This document shows positions 19,421-29,672 of a DNA stretch of 64,000 bases, piece by piece. Within the stretch, counting starts at the first letter, position 1, and the number at the start of each line of letters is the position of its first letter. The notes beneath the pieces are model-generated. The model was not told where the DNA came from and ran no database searches. It worked only from the letters and a program-made list of their open reading frames with translations. The position numbers and the translations under genes are program-made. The DNA lies in the NCBI GenBank assembly GCA_963795825.1, contig CAWCIW010000005.1:372001-436000 (forward strand). Direction: 5' to 3'. The stretch is from BOG-908 sp963795825. Its GTDB lineage: Bacteria > Pseudomonadota > Alphaproteobacteria > Acetobacterales > Acetobacteraceae.

Positions 19421-20767
19421 ATGCCAGTCTTCTCCACGGACCATGCGCTGCTGGCGGACGGCTTCCACGCGGACATCCGGATCACCCACGAAGACGGCGT
19501 GATCACCGACATCGCGCCGGGCCGCGCCGCCCATCACATCGCCGGCGCAACCCTGCCCGGCATGGTGAACCTGCACAGCCACGCCTTCCAGCGCAGCTTC
19601 GCCGGCGCCACCGAATATGCCGGCGGCGGCGGCGATTTCTGGTCCTGGCGCGAAGCCATGTACCAGGCCGCCACCACGATCGAGCCCGACACCATGGCGC
19701 CGATCGCCGCCTACCTCGCTATGCGATGCCTGCAAGGCGGCTTCACCTCGCTCGTCGAATTTCACTACCTGCAGAACGCGCCCGACGGCACGCCCTACGC
19801 GCACCGCCCCGCCATGGCGGACGCCATCGAGGCCGGCGCCATCGAAGCCGGCATCGGCCTGACCCTGCTCCACGGCCTGTATGAAACCGCGAACTTTGCC
19901 CGCGAACCCCTGCAAGGCGGCCAACGCCGCTTCCGCAGCACGCCGGACGACACGCTCCGCCTGCTCGCCGACGCCATCCCGCGCCAGACGCCGATGCTGC
20001 GGTTCGGCCTGGCCCCGCACAGCCTGCGCGCCGTGCCGCCCGCCGCGCTCGTCCGCCTGGTGCGCGGCGCCGCCACGATCGACCCCGACGCGCCGATACA
20101 TATTCACATCGCCGAGCAACGCGCCGAGGTGGAAGCCTGCATCGCCACGCTCGGTGCCGCGCCGGCCGAATGGCTGCTCGCCAACGCCCCGGTCGGCCTG
20201 GCGTGGTGCCTGATACACAGCACGCACACCACGCAGGACGAACGCCAGGCCCTCGCCCTGTCCGGCGCCGTCGCCGGTCTCTGCCCGAACACCGAAGGCA
20301 ATCTCGGTGATGGCCTGTTCACCCTGCCAGACTACGTGCAGGCGGGCGGCCGCTTCGGCATCGGCACCGACAGCCACGTCTGCCTCGATGCTTTTGCCGA
20401 ACTGCGCCTGTTGGAATACACCCAGCGGCTGCGCGCCGAACGCCGCAACGTGCTCGCCGCAAACAGCGGCCACACCGCCCGTATCCTCTGGCAGGCCGCC
20501 TGCGCCGGCGGCGCCCAGGCCGCCGGGCGCCCGGTCGGCGCCTTGCGCATCGGCGCCCGCGCGGATGCCTGCGTGATCCTGCCCACGCCGGAGACCGAAC
20601 ACCTGCCGCCGGATTTCTGGCTCGCCGCCGCGGTCTTTGCTGACGACGCGCAGCCGGCGCGCGAGGTGTTGTGCAATGGCGTCTGGGTGGTGCGAGGCGG
20701 CGCGCATATCCGGGCTGCGGAGATTACGCGGGCTTATCGTGGGGCTTTGCGTAAGCTGAGCACGTAA
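19421..20767 (+). CDS. hutF: Formimidoylglutamate deiminase
   Basis: 448-residue amidohydrolase that deiminates N-formimidoyl-glutamate to N-formyl-glutamate, the five-step histidine route. Metal-binding LHSHAFQRSFAG lies near residue 50, with further metal and catalytic regions in HIHIAEQ and GTDSHVCLD. ATG 19421 is chosen; the open frame extends far upstream antisense to hutI, but that part is a shadow. Its presence implies that HutG acts as an N-formylglutamate amidohydrolase elsewhere in the genome. Confidence 0.92.
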   Translation: MPVFSTDHALLADGFHADIRITHEDGVITDIAPGRAAHHIAGATLPGMVNLHSHAFQRSFAGATEYAGGGGDFWSWREAMYQAATTIEPDTMAPIAAYLAMRCLQGGFTSLVEFHYLQNAPDGTPYAHRPAMADAIEAGAIEAGIGLTLLHGLYETANFAREPLQGGQRRFRSTPDDTLRLLADAIPRQTPMLRFGLAPHSLRAVPPAALVRLVRGAATIDPDAPIHIHIAEQRAEVEACIATLGAAPAEWLLANAPVGLAWCLIHSTHTTQDERQALALSGAVAGLCPNTEGNLGDGLFTLPDYVQAGGRFGIGTDSHVCLDAFAELRLLEYTQRLRAERRNVLAANSGHTARILWQAACAGGAQAAGRPVGALRIGARADACVILPTPETEHLPPDFWLAAAVFADDAQPAREVLCNGVWVVRGGAHIRAAEITRAYRGALRKLST

Positions 20768-20950
20768 GGAAGCAAGCAGTCCTTTTTTGAAAAAAAGGAC
20801 CAAAAAACTTTTGCTCCCCCGCTTGCATCGGCGCCTGCGCATTTTCTGCCGGCGATACGCTTGCAGACGCGGTCCGGGGTTTTCGGGCAGGCGTCATGCA
20901 AAAGTTTTTTGCTTCTTTTTTGCAAAAAAGAAGGCCTTTCTTGCCTTGCT
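20768..20950. repeat. Bipartite element, class II on both sides (copy 6)
   Basis: Starts directly after the hutF stop. Left hairpin GTCCTTTTTTGAAAAAAAGGAC then CAAAAAACTTTTGC; right hairpin has core TTTTTTGCAAAAAA. The interior holds GCAGGCGTC. It ends about 20 bp before the next start codon. Confidence 0.82.
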
Positions 20951-20969
20951 TCACCCCGAGGATCCACGA

Positions 20970-21844
20970 ATGACCGACTACACACCCCCGAAAATCTGGA
21001 CCTGGAACAAGAACAACGGCGGCCAGTTCGCCAACATCAACCGCCCCGTCTCCGGCGCCACACATGAAAAGGCGCTGCCCGTCGGCAAACACCCGATGCA
21101 GCTGTACTCGCTTGCCACACCGAACGGCGTGAAAATCACCATCATGCTCGAAGAACTCCTCGCCGCCGGCTTCAGCGGCGCGGAATACGATGCCTGGCTG
21201 ATACGCATCAACGAGGGCGCGCAGTTCTCCAGCGGGTTCGTGGCCGTGAACCCGAATTCCAAGATCCCCGCCCTGGTCGACAGGAGCGGCCCGAGCCCCT
21301 GCACGTGTTCGAATCGGGATCGATCCTGCTGCACCTTGCTGAGAAATTCGGTGCGTTCCTGCCGGCGAGCGGACCCGCGCGCACCACCGCGCTGAACTGG
21401 CTGTTCTGGCAGATGGGCGCGGCCCCAATCCTGGGCGGCGGCTTCGGCCATTTCTACGCCTACGCGCCCAGCAAGATGGAATACCCGATCGACCGCTACG
21501 CCATGGAGGTGAAGCGCCAGCTCGACGTGCTGAACAACCGCCTGGCCGACAGCCCCTATCTCGGCGGCGACGACTACACCATCGCCGACATCGCCACCTT
21601 CCCCTGGTATGGCGGCCTGGTGAAAGGCCTGCTGTACAGCGCGGGCGAGTTCCTGCAGGTGCAGGAATATACCAACGTGATCCGCTGGGCCGACTCAATC
21701 GGCGAGCGCCAGGCGGTGAAACGCGGCCGCATGGTGAATCGCGTGATGGGCGAGCCGTCCTCGCAACTACACGAGCGCCACGACGCCAGCGATTTCGACA
21801 CCCGCACGCAAGACAAACTGCAGGACGACGCCAAAGCGAAATAG
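20970..21844 (+). CDS. yghU: YghU-type glutathione S-transferase / disulfide-bond reductase (one frameshift)
   Basis: About 291 residues after repair, the size of E. coli YghU. The N-terminal thioredoxin-like domain has LYSLATPNGVKITIMLEELL and NPNSKIPALVD; the C-terminal helical domain contains GGGFGHFYAYAP and DDYTIADIATFPW. One base is missing at about 21293 (the codons for GPEPLHVFESGS are broken). ATG 20970 has GAGGA upstream. Glutathione-dependent disulfide reductase activity is known for this subfamily; the physiological substrate is unknown. Convergent with the S53 peptidase gene. Confidence 0.87.
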
Positions 21845-21856
21845 CGACAGCCACGA

Positions 21857-21891
21857 GGCTTGCAACAACACGCAAATCGTTGTTGCAAGCC
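21857..21891. terminator. Hairpin between convergent genes
   Basis: Perfect 12-bp stem GGCTTGCAACAA (21857-21868) and TTGTTGCAAGCC (21880-21891) with an 11-base loop, 13 bp after the GST stop and 21 bp from the convergent peptidase stop. No long T-run follows on either strand, so termination is likely but not certain. Confidence 0.6.
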
Positions 21892-21911
21892 CGCCTGCAG
21901 ATTGGCCGGGT

Positions 21912-23715
21912 TTACGGATTGCTGGGGCTGCCAGGCACGCCAGCCACCGGCGGCGGCGTCATGGAATTGACGAACACATTTGCGATCAGCGTGCCGTTTC
22001 CAAGCACTTTGCTGTAAGCGCCGGCCGAAGAGAACGCGCCGTTGCTGCCCGGAATGCCGCGATGAAACACGGCCTTGCCGCCGCCATTCTGCGTCTTTGC
22101 CAGATTGTAGATCACCGGGTTGATGTTTCCCAGCCGGGTATTCACCGACTGGATGATCAGCGCGACCAGGCCCGCGAAATCCGGTGCCGAAGCGCTGGTG
22201 CCGATTGTCTGCGTGAGGCTGCCGCCGATCACCTCCTCGTCGGCACTGCGTTGCGGGCCGCACGGGGTTACGGCCGATGACGGGCAACCGCCCATGTGCA
22301 ACGCCAGATCAGGCACGGAACGATGCGCCGCGGTGGGCATCACCTCGGCCTGCCAGCTCGGCTGGGCGAAATAGATGCTCACGCCGCCGCCGGAGCCCCA
22401 GCGCGCCCCTGTGGCCGGCGTATGGTTTTCCGGGTCGCCCATTACCGGATCGGAATTGGCGTTCTCTTTTGCATAGGCCGATGGCGAAGCTGCCTGCCGC
22501 GTGGCTGGTGACGAGATTTGTGCCGCCGACCGATGTCACATTCGGTGAAGCTGCCGGAATCTCCACCGATTGCACGAAGCCGCCGCAATTCGGCTTGGCA
22601 CCGGTGGCGAAGCAGGCGGCAGCCGGTATCGGATTGGAGCCGTAATCGCCCGAACTGGCGACGAACGTGATGCCCTGCGCATTGCCCTGTTTGAAGTAAT
22701 CGTCCTCGATTGCAAAATACCCGGTATAATCCGTGCCGTTGCTGTAGGCCGCGGTGTAGGAAAGCTCCGGCGCGCCGAACGACATGCTGACCACCTCGGC
22801 GATGTTGTCGCGGGTGATCTTGGTCAGCCCTGCGAAAATCGATTCGTCCGAGAGGTCGGGTATGTTGTAGAGCCCGATACTGGCGGCCGGCGCCATGCCG
22901 CCGGACTGTGCAGGTCGAGATGCGTCTCGCCGGAATTGGCGGTGCTGAACGGCGCGCCGCCGAACACGTTGATCGTGGCGAAAGACGGGCTGTTCAGCGC
23001 TTCGTGGTTGAAATACGCCGTCATGTCGGATTGCTGAAAACCGCCGCTTATCAGGATACCAATGGCCGTGCCGGAACCGTTCAGCGCCTGGTAGGACGGG
23101 AAGTGATACGCCTGCTTCAGGTCGGTGAACCAGTAGGGCCCGACGACGCTGTTGCGGTTATCCGGCCGCACCGCGCCACCGCCCGCAATCATCTGCGAAT
23201 GCCGGCGCATGCGTATCACCGGATCGAACGCCGCGACGACGGCGCCGTCGGCCCGCATCTCCGCCGGCAGTACAGGCGGTCGCACAGCGGCGATCCGCGT
23301 GACCGAAACGCCGTTTTCCTGCGCAAACACGGCATTGTGCAATTCGATGCCGAACAGGCGCTCCACGGCGGCATTATTGCCCTGAACGGTCAGGCCGTGC
23401 GCGAAACGGTCTATCACATGCAATCCGGCCGGCAGCCCCCGTTCGATACGCGCCATCGCGTCCTTGTCCGCGCCGAAAGCCGGCATCGAACTGCGCCGGC
23501 GTAAGGAAATGCCTATACTGTGCATCGCCCGGCCTCTGCTGCGCGGCAAGCAGCCGGTCCAGCGCGTCGCGATGGGTGAGCGGCAGGTAGATGTTGAAGG
23601 TGATCGTGCGCGCTGCATCAACACGGCCCTCGAACACGCCGGGAATTGCGGCTGCTGCCGGCAATGAACTTGCCGACAGGCCAACCATGAGCGCCAAGCG
23701 CGCAGCTTTCGACAT
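21912..23715 (-). CDS. S53-family serine-carboxyl peptidase, secreted (three frameshifts)
   Basis: About 600 residues if repaired. Signal peptide at residues 1-22 (MSKAARLALMVGLSASSLPA), then an activation prodomain (LPLTHRDALDRLL, HFLTPAQFDA), then the subtilisin-like catalytic domain. The probable Glu/Asp pair is in GETHLDL, the oxyanion region in FVASSGDYGS, and the nucleophile in GTSASAPDFAGLVAL. Frame changes occur near 23475, 22908 and 22477, each with the conserved sequence continuing in the next frame. ATG 23715 has GGGGAG upstream. These acid-active endopeptidases are secreted. If the frameshifts are real it would be a pseudogene; given the same pattern in essential genes here, sequencing error is more likely. 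Confidence 0.8.
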
Positions 23716-23888
23716 CGATCCAACTCCCCTGATGATTTCGAAACCCGTTATCATGGCGCGGCCAGGAAAGTATATGGTAAAACATCCTGTCTCGTTTTAA
23801 AGTCAATGCAATTCAGGGTTGCCTGATGTTGCAACCAATACACTATTGTTTGTCGATACTGCCGTATCGCCGCCTGGCGGGCCGGCAA

Positions 23889-23922
23889 TTGCCAAGCCGG
23901 GATGTGGCGCTAGGATAGCGCC
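23889..23922 (+). promoter_or_regulatory. Candidate promoter and palindrome upstream of the DUF885 gene
   Basis: TTGCCA (23889-23894), 16 bases, TAGGAT (23911-23916) resembles a sigma-70 promoter. The -10 lies inside the dyad GGCGCTA-GGA-TAGCGCC (23906-23922), a possible operator. The rest of the 233-bp divergent gap shows nothing else clear. Confidence 0.35.
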
Positions 23923-23948
23923 AGAAAACAGCGGACAGGGCAGGCTCC

Positions 23949-25801
23949 ATGGTCTCACGGCGTCAGGTAATCCAGGGCGGCGCTGCCGTGCTCGCTCTCG
24001 GCGGCATCGCGGACGCCGCCGCGGCCGCGGCTCCCGAGCTGCGCGGCGACGGCCCGTTCGACGCCCTGCTCGCCGCCTCCGCCAACGAGATCCTGCTGCT
24101 CTCTCCCGAGCAGGCCACCCAGCTCGGCGTGGACAAAGGCGCCCTCGCCGGCCTGCGCGCGCAACTCAGCGACGCCTCGCCCGCCGGCGACGCCAGATGG
24201 GCCGCCCAGGCCCGCAGCATGCAGGCCAAGCTGTTGCAAGTGGACCGCGCAAGCTTGCCGGCCGCCAGCCAGATACGGCTGGATGCGGTGCGCTTCGCCA
24301 CCGAGCGCGCGCTCGACGGCACCAAATTCCGCTACGGCGGCGGCGCGGCCGCGGGCTTCGGCGGCGGCGCGCAGCCTTACGTCATCAGCCAGCAGAACGG
24401 CAGCGTGGTGAGCGCGCCGGAATTCCTCAACAGCGTTCATCCTGTGCAGAACAAGGACGATGCCGAAGCCTATCTCGCGCGCGTCGCCGCCTTTGCCCGC
24501 GTGGTGGATCAGGAAACCGCGCGCTGCACGTCGGACGCCGCAATGGGCGTGATGCCGCCGGACTTCATCGCCGCCATCGTGCTCACCCAGTTGCGCGGCT
24601 TCCGTGCCGTGCCCGCCGCCCAGCAGCCGCTGGTGGACTCGCTAGCAAGCGCGCCGCAGGCCGCGAACGTGTCAGGCGACTGGGCTGCGCGCTGCACGAA
24701 GATCGTGGAAATCCGCGTCTATCCGGCGGTCGACCGCCAGATCGCCGCCTTCGCGAAAGCCACCGCGAATGCGCCCTCCACCGCCGGCGTGCAGCGCCTG
24801 CCGGACGGCGACGCGTTCTATGCCTGGGCGCTGCGCATGGGCACCACCACCGACCATCTCGGCCGCCGACATACACAAGCTCGGCCTCGAGCAGAACGAC
24901 GCCCTGAAGGCCCGTCTCGACACCCTGCTGCGCGCCCAGGACCTCACCCAGGGCAGCGTCGGCCAGCGCGTGCAGGCGCTGAACAAGCGATCCGCGCTTC
25001 CTCTACCCGGACGACGATACCGGCCGCGCGGCGCTGATCGCCTATCTCAACGACCGCATCGCCCATATCCGCCCGCTGATGCCGCAGATATCGCATCTCA
25101 AACTTCATGCCGACGTCACGGTGAAACGCGTGCCGCCCGACATCCAGGACGGCGCGGCACTCGGCTACATGAATTTTGCCGCACTCGATGGTTCGCGCCC
25201 GGCGATCTATTACGTGAACCTGAAATCCACCAAGCTCTGGCCGAAATACCAGCTTCCCACGCTCACCGCGCACGAAGGAATTCCTGGCCACACCTGGCAG
25301 GGCGCCTACCTCGCCGAACACCATACCGAAATCCCGCTGATCATGTCGATGATGGGCTTCAACGCATTCGTCGAAGGCTGGGCGCTGTACGCCGAGCAGC
25401 TCGTCGACGAGCACGGCCTCTACGACAACGATCCGTTCGGCCGCATCGGCTATCTGCAGGCGCAGCAATTCCGCGCCTGCCGCCTGGTCGCCGATACCGG
25501 CCTGCACGCGATGGGCTGGTCGCGCGACAAGACGGTTGCGTTCCTGGCCGAAGAGACCGGCAAGAGCACCGCGGCGATGACGAGCGAAACCAACCGGTAT
25601 TGCGCGTCACCCGGCCAGGCTTGCGGCTACAAGATGGGCCACAACCAGATGCTGCGCCTGCGCGAGAAGACCAAGGCCGCGCTTGGCGCCAAGTATGACG
25701 AGGCCGCGTTCAACGATGCGGTGGTGGAGACCGGCGGCGTGCCGCTTACCGTGCTGGCGACGGCGATCGACGCGCATATTGCTTCTGTTAAGGGCGGGTA
25801 A
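23949..25801 (+). CDS. DUF885-family metallopeptidase-like exported protein (two frameshifts)
   Basis: About 616 residues when repaired, typical for DUF885 proteins. A twin-arginine signal (SRRQVIQGGAAVLALGG) predicts export. The putative zinc motif HEGIPGHTWQ lies in the C-terminal third, with a downstream GWALYAEQL acidic helix that may supply the third ligand. Extra bases near 24860 (after TTTD) and at 24988 (before DPRFLYPDDD) shift the frame; removing them restores family sequence. Function in this family is poorly defined; a peptidase role is inferred from the HExxxGH-type motif. Transcribed divergently from the S53 peptidase gene. Confidence 0.8.
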
Positions 25802-25805
25802 GCAA

Positions 25806-25958
25806 TGGCAAGGAAGCAAGTAGTCCTTCGAAAAAAGGACCAAAAGCTTTTGCTACGACGCCTGCACCACGGCTTACGTTCGTTCTGCCAGTCGATACGG
25901 TTGCAGACATAGCGCAAACTTCGTGCAGCCGTCGGCCTTTTTGCTACTTGCTTTCTTC
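25806..25958. repeat. Decayed bipartite element (copy 7)
   Basis: The left module is shortened (GTCCTTCGAAAAAAGGACC then AAAAGCTTTTGC). The right module is reduced to GCAGCCGTCGG and a CTTGCTTTCTTCC end. The stop codon of the glucosyltransferase gene lies within it. Confidence 0.65.
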
Positions 25959-27644
25959 CATGCCAGGCTCACGCATGATCCGCGACGTGATCACAGCGAA
26001 TGGCACCGCCAGAACCAGCCCCGCACAAAACACCGCACCCAAAGCCCCGGCAAACACCGAAGCCGACGCAAAGCACGCCCAGATCGCCAGACCCGCCAGC
26101 GTATGCGGCCAGAACATGCGCGCAGCCGCAGCCCAGCCCAGCCTATGGGCGTCGCGCACCTGAACGCCCCACTCCGCGCGCAGCCCGGCCGTTAGCCGAA
26201 GCACCGCCCAGGCTTTGTGCAACGCGATTATCGGATCGAGCAGCGCGGTATAGACGAGCTCTGCCGCTACCCGGCGCAGGAAACGCGCGTATCCGCCATA
26301 CACGCCCGCCAGCGACGGCCGCAGCAGAACCTCCAGATAACCCGCCAGCTTCGGCAGATGCAGCGTCAGCCAGCCGCACAGCAACAGCCACACCAGCGCT
26401 CCGCGCGGCACCGCTTGCGCATCCCCCAGCGCTGCGTTGGCCGCCGCCAGCGGCAACATGGCAAACCAGAACGGTGTCAGAACGTAATGCAGGATCGCCT
26501 GCAGCATCTGGAAACGTCCGAGCGGGCCCAGGTCGCGGCGCCGCAGCAGATAGCGGTATTGCAGATTGCCGGCCGCCCAACGCACATCGCGCGCAAGATA
26601 CGCGGCCAACCCAGGCGGATGGCTCTCCAGCGAACCGGTATCGTCCGCCAAAACACGCAACTTCCATCCGGCCGCCTGCAGACGCGCCGCCTCCACGTGA
26701 TCATGCGACAGGATCAACTGCCCGTCCGGCAACGCATCCAGCCGGCAATGCGCGCGAAACGGCGCCACGCGCACCACCGCGTTGTGTCCCCAGTAGGGTC
26801 CCTGGTCCGCCTGCCACCAGGCCTGCCCCACTGCCCAGACACGCAGGCCGAACCGATGACCAAACCCGAACAGCCGCGCGAACAACGCCGCCGCGCGCGC
26901 GCCATGGAAAGTCGCCTGCAAGATCGCCAAACGCGGATCGGCTTGCATCACCGCCACCATGCGCAGGATCGTCGGCACTGCCATTTCGCTGTCTGCATCC
27001 AGGCACAGCATCAGCTCGAACTGCCCTTCATGCGCATCCAGGAACGACATCACGTTGCCTGCCTTGAACCCGACATTCTCGGTGCGCCGGCGATACAGCA
27101 CCTCCACGCCGAATTGCGTGCGCAACGCGTCGGCCGCCAGCATTTCTTCGTTCGCGCAGATATCTGACGCACTGTCCGACAACACGCAGAATACAAAACA
27201 GCCCGCCAGATCCAGCGAACAAACCGCGCGTGCGATCGCGGTGAGCTGGCCGAACACCGCGCCCACATCCTCGTCGCGCACGCACACCGCGATCGCCGTG
27301 CGCAATGCCGGCCGCCCGTGCGTCACGCGCGCCAGTTGCGGCAGGACATAGGCCACCGGGTCGGCCACCAGCAGGCGTATGACGAACCCGATCAACCCCG
27401 TCGCGGCGGACAACCCCAGCCAGGGCGCGTTCACGCACAAGCACGCGAACAGCATTATCTTGCAAATACTCCAGCCGCCAGGCCGCAGAACTGCGGCACC
27501 CTGCCAGACCAGAAGCGCTGTCACACCGGTAACCAAGCCGATCAACACCGCCCGCCGCGCCCGAACCGGCTCTCCCGTAAATACCGATCTACCAAGGGCG
27601 GTGGACGGATCGGATATGCCCTGGCTCGTTTCGCTCGTGTTCAT
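25944..27644 (-). CDS. OpgH/MdoH-like glucan glucosyltransferase
   Basis: 566-residue membrane glycosyltransferase of family 2, short compared with E. coli OpgH (about 850). There are two N-terminal helices (from residue 32), a cytosolic GT domain with CVRDEDVG, LCLDADSEM, LSHDHVEAARL and the acceptor-site motif RDVRWAAGNLQY, then several C-terminal helices. It would build beta-glucan chains from UDP-glucose for periplasmic glucans. The usual partner opgG is absent, so its product could differ. Start chosen at ATG 27644; ATG 27650 is also possible. No strong ribosome site is seen at either. Confidence 0.82.
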   Translation of the reverse strand: MNTSETSQGISDPSTALGRSVFTGEPVRARRAVLIGLVTGVTALLVWQGAAVLRPGGWSICKIMLFACLCVNAPWLGLSAATGLIGFVIRLLVADPVAYVLPQLARVTHGRPALRTAIAVCVRDEDVGAVFGQLTAIARAVCSLDLAGCFVFCVLSDSASDICANEEMLAADALRTQFGVEVLYRRRTENVGFKAGNVMSFLDAHEGQFELMLCLDADSEMAVPTILRMVAVMQADPRLAILQATFHGARAAALFARLFGFGHRFGLRVWAVGQAWWQADQGPYWGHNAVVRVAPFRAHCRLDALPDGQLILSHDHVEAARLQAAGWKLRVLADDTGSLESHPPGLAAYLARDVRWAAGNLQYRYLLRRRDLGPLGRFQMLQAILHYVLTPFWFAMLPLAAANAALGDAQAVPRGALVWLLLCGWLTLHLPKLAGYLEVLLRPSLAGVYGGYARFLRRVAAELVYTALLDPIIALHKAWAVLRLTAGLRAEWGVQVRDAHRLGWAAAARMFWPHTLAGLAIWACFASASVFAGALGAVFCAGLVLAVPFAVITSRIMREPGMEESK

Positions 27645-27696
27645 TTGCATCGATCGCCGTTGGCGCGACAACCTGTGCTGTCCTAGCATTCTACCC

Positions 27697-27948
27697 GTAC
27701 ACCAACCCGTTTTGGGACTGACTCATCGGCAGCAAGGAAGAAAGGACTTCTTTTTCAAGAAAAAGAAGCAAAAAGCTTTTGCTGTGACGCCTGCACGAGC
27801 ATTTGGCTATCATTGCAGCCGCATCGACTTGCAATACGGGAGCAGGTCTTCGCGCAGGCGTCATAGCAAAAGCTTTTTGGTCCTTTTTCTCGAAAAAGGA
27901 CTGCTTTCTTGCCTGCCTTGAATGCGTCAAATTCAACATTAGTTGGTA
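27697..27948. repeat. Full-length palindromic element (copy 8)
   Basis: Left end ACACCAACCCGTTTTGGGAC, right end TTAGTTGGTA; both modules are class I. Inner stem GACGCCTGCAC / GCAGGCGTC. The left terminus is altered compared with copies 1 and 22, and no matching flanking duplication is visible. The stop codon of the YcaO gene lies in the right terminal repeat. Confidence 0.8.
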
Positions 27949-29438
27949 TTAGCTGTAACATTGCGGTCGGCCTGCAGCCGGAATTGCGCGGAAAACGCGC
28001 CGCACTCCCGGTAGAGCGGATACAACGGTTCGGTCAGCCGGCGCGCCAGCCCCGCATCGAACCAGGCCGGCCCTCTGCAACGCGCCTCATCCTCCGCGCG
28101 CAGGCGCACACGCAACGCGCCAGGCGCCGGCGCGTCCAACACCAGGGCGTCGCCCCGCGCCCGCAGCCGCGCCACCCCGCGCCAGCCGATCCGGTGATAG
28201 CTCATCGTCTCGCTCTCCAGCCCGGGCACCACAACGCGCACCACGCGCACGTCCCCGCCCGGCGGCGAACAATCCACCACCACCATGCCAAGCCCTTCGG
28301 CGCCCAGCCGCTCCACGAGCAACGCCAGCCGCGCCGCGGACGACGCAACAGCACCCGCCTCCACGCTCGGCAAGGCCGCGAAATCCACCCGCGTGCTTTC
28401 GCGAAACGCCGTGTCGGCCAGCAGACGCCGCAAACCATCGGCCTCCAGCGACAGCCATCCCGCCATCGCCGCCAGCGCCCGCGTCTCCTCACCGCGCGCG
28501 GCACCGGCAACCTGGTGCGCTACGAACGCGGCCGGCAACACCTGCCGCGCGCGCGCAATTGGCCCATGCGTCGCCGCCTTGCGCGACCGCGATCCCACGA
28601 ACTCCAGCAAGGCCTTGCGCAGCGCCCGCGCGCTGTCCGGATGCGCCGCCTCGCCGCATGCGCTCACTTGCAACGCGAAATCCAGCGCCCCGTCATCCGT
28701 GCCGACGACATACACATTGGCGAAACCGAACTCTGTCGTCGCCAGCTTGAACAATGGCCGAATGCCCAGCGCCGACAGCCGCGCCACCAGCGCGTCGATC
28801 TCCGGCAACACATGCTCCGGCAGGTCGATCACCACGCCCTGGTCGAGCGCGCGGTAGGACGTCACGTTGCCGTCGCGCTGGAGCAATTCCATCACGCCAT
28901 GCGCCACGGCATGGTCCAGGTCCCGCCCCGCGCCCAGCCCGTTGGTGATCGGCGTGATCAGCCGCGCCGGCTCGCTCAACTGATAGGCATGTGCCGCCAC
29001 CCACTCCGCCGGCACCAGCACCGCCTCGCCGGACGGCCAGCGCCGCCCTTCCACCCAGGACAGCACGGTGCCGGGCGCGTAGTCGGAGCCCGCCGCCAGG
29101 CAGAGCGTCAGCGGATCGAGCGCAGCTGCGGCACCGCGTGTGCGCACCAGCTCCTCGTGGCTCGCCACCACGCGCGGCGCGCGCGCGATCCACGCGCCGG
29201 CATGTACCTCCTCGCACAGCTCGCCGAGGGCGCCGACCTGCGCCTCGATTTCCGTCAGCCCGTAGCCATAACCCGCCATGCTGGAGCCGCGCCCGATCAG
29301 CGCCGCCTGCACCACCGGCAGGCCGATGCGGTCCAGCCCGTCGATGCGCGACAGCGCGAGCTCGGCGTCAGTGGGCAGGCTCGCGCGGAATGCGTCGGCC
29401 ACCGCGTGCAATTCGGCCTGGTCTGATCTCGCCTGCAT
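27939..29438 (-). CDS. YcaO-domain protein, stand-alone
   Basis: 499 residues. Residues about 60-400 have the YcaO ATP-dependent backbone-activating fold: DPLTLCLAAGSDYAPG, ITNGLGAGRDLDHAVAHGVM with ELLQRD (Mg/ATP site), and SARALRKALLEFVGSRSR. YcaO enzymes phosphorylate peptide amides to make azolines, amidines or thioamides, or act on ribosomal protein S12. No TfuA, E1-like partner, precursor peptide or RiPP exporter gene is adjacent, and the C-terminus lacks the PxPxP ending of azoline-forming enzymes. The substrate is therefore unknown. The last residues (about NTN) are encoded by the terminal repeat of element copy 8. Confidence 0.82.
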   Translation of the reverse strand: MQARSDQAELHAVADAFRASLPTDAELALSRIDGLDRIGLPVVQAALIGRGSSMAGYGYGLTEIEAQVGALGELCEEVHAGAWIARAPRVVASHEELVRTRGAAAALDPLTLCLAAGSDYAPGTVLSWVEGRRWPSGEAVLVPAEWVAAHAYQLSEPARLITPITNGLGAGRDLDHAVAHGVMELLQRDGNVTSYRALDQGVVIDLPEHVLPEIDALVARLSALGIRPLFKLATTEFGFANVYVVGTDDGALDFALQVSACGEAAHPDSARALRKALLEFVGSRSRKAATHGPIARARQVLPAAFVAHQVAGAARGEETRALAAMAGWLSLEADGLRRLLADTAFRESTRVDFAALPSVEAGAVASSAARLALLVERLGAEGLGMVVVDCSPPGGDVRVVRVVVPGLESETMSYHRIGWRGVARLRARGDALVLDAPAPGALRVRLRAEDEARCRGPAWFDAGLARRLTEPLYPLYRECGAFSAQFRLQADRNVTANTN

Positions 29439-29483
29439 GTCGGTTGCTCCCTGGCGTGCTTACTGTCGGCCTGGGTTGGTAGG

Positions 29484-29672
29484 GGGCAAGGAAGAAAGCA
29501 GTCCTTTTTTGAAAAAAAGGACCAAAAAACTTTTGCCCCTCGCCTGCCCGCTGGCCTACACCGCCCTGCAACCGCATCTATTTGCCCTGATAGGCCGAAG
29601 CGCCGATGCCACCGGAGGAGCAAAAGTTTTTTGGTCCTTTTTTCCAAAAAAGGACTGCTTGCTTGCTTCCTT
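29484..29672. repeat. Bipartite element, class II on both sides (copy 9)
   Basis: Left hairpin core TTTTTTGAAAAAAA flanked by GTCC/GGAC then CAAAAAACTTTTGC; right AAAAGTTTTTTGGTCC with core TTTTTTCCAAAAAA. GGTTGGTAG at 29473-29481 may be a remnant of a terminal repeat. It separates the divergent YcaO and GT25 genes. Confidence 0.8.

Noticed and set aside
17075..20842. A 1,255-residue minus-strand open frame covering the SLAC1 gene, hutI and the antisense of hutF
   Set aside because: Only its first and middle parts match protein families; the rest is antisense to hutF. The true genes start at 18088 and 19351.
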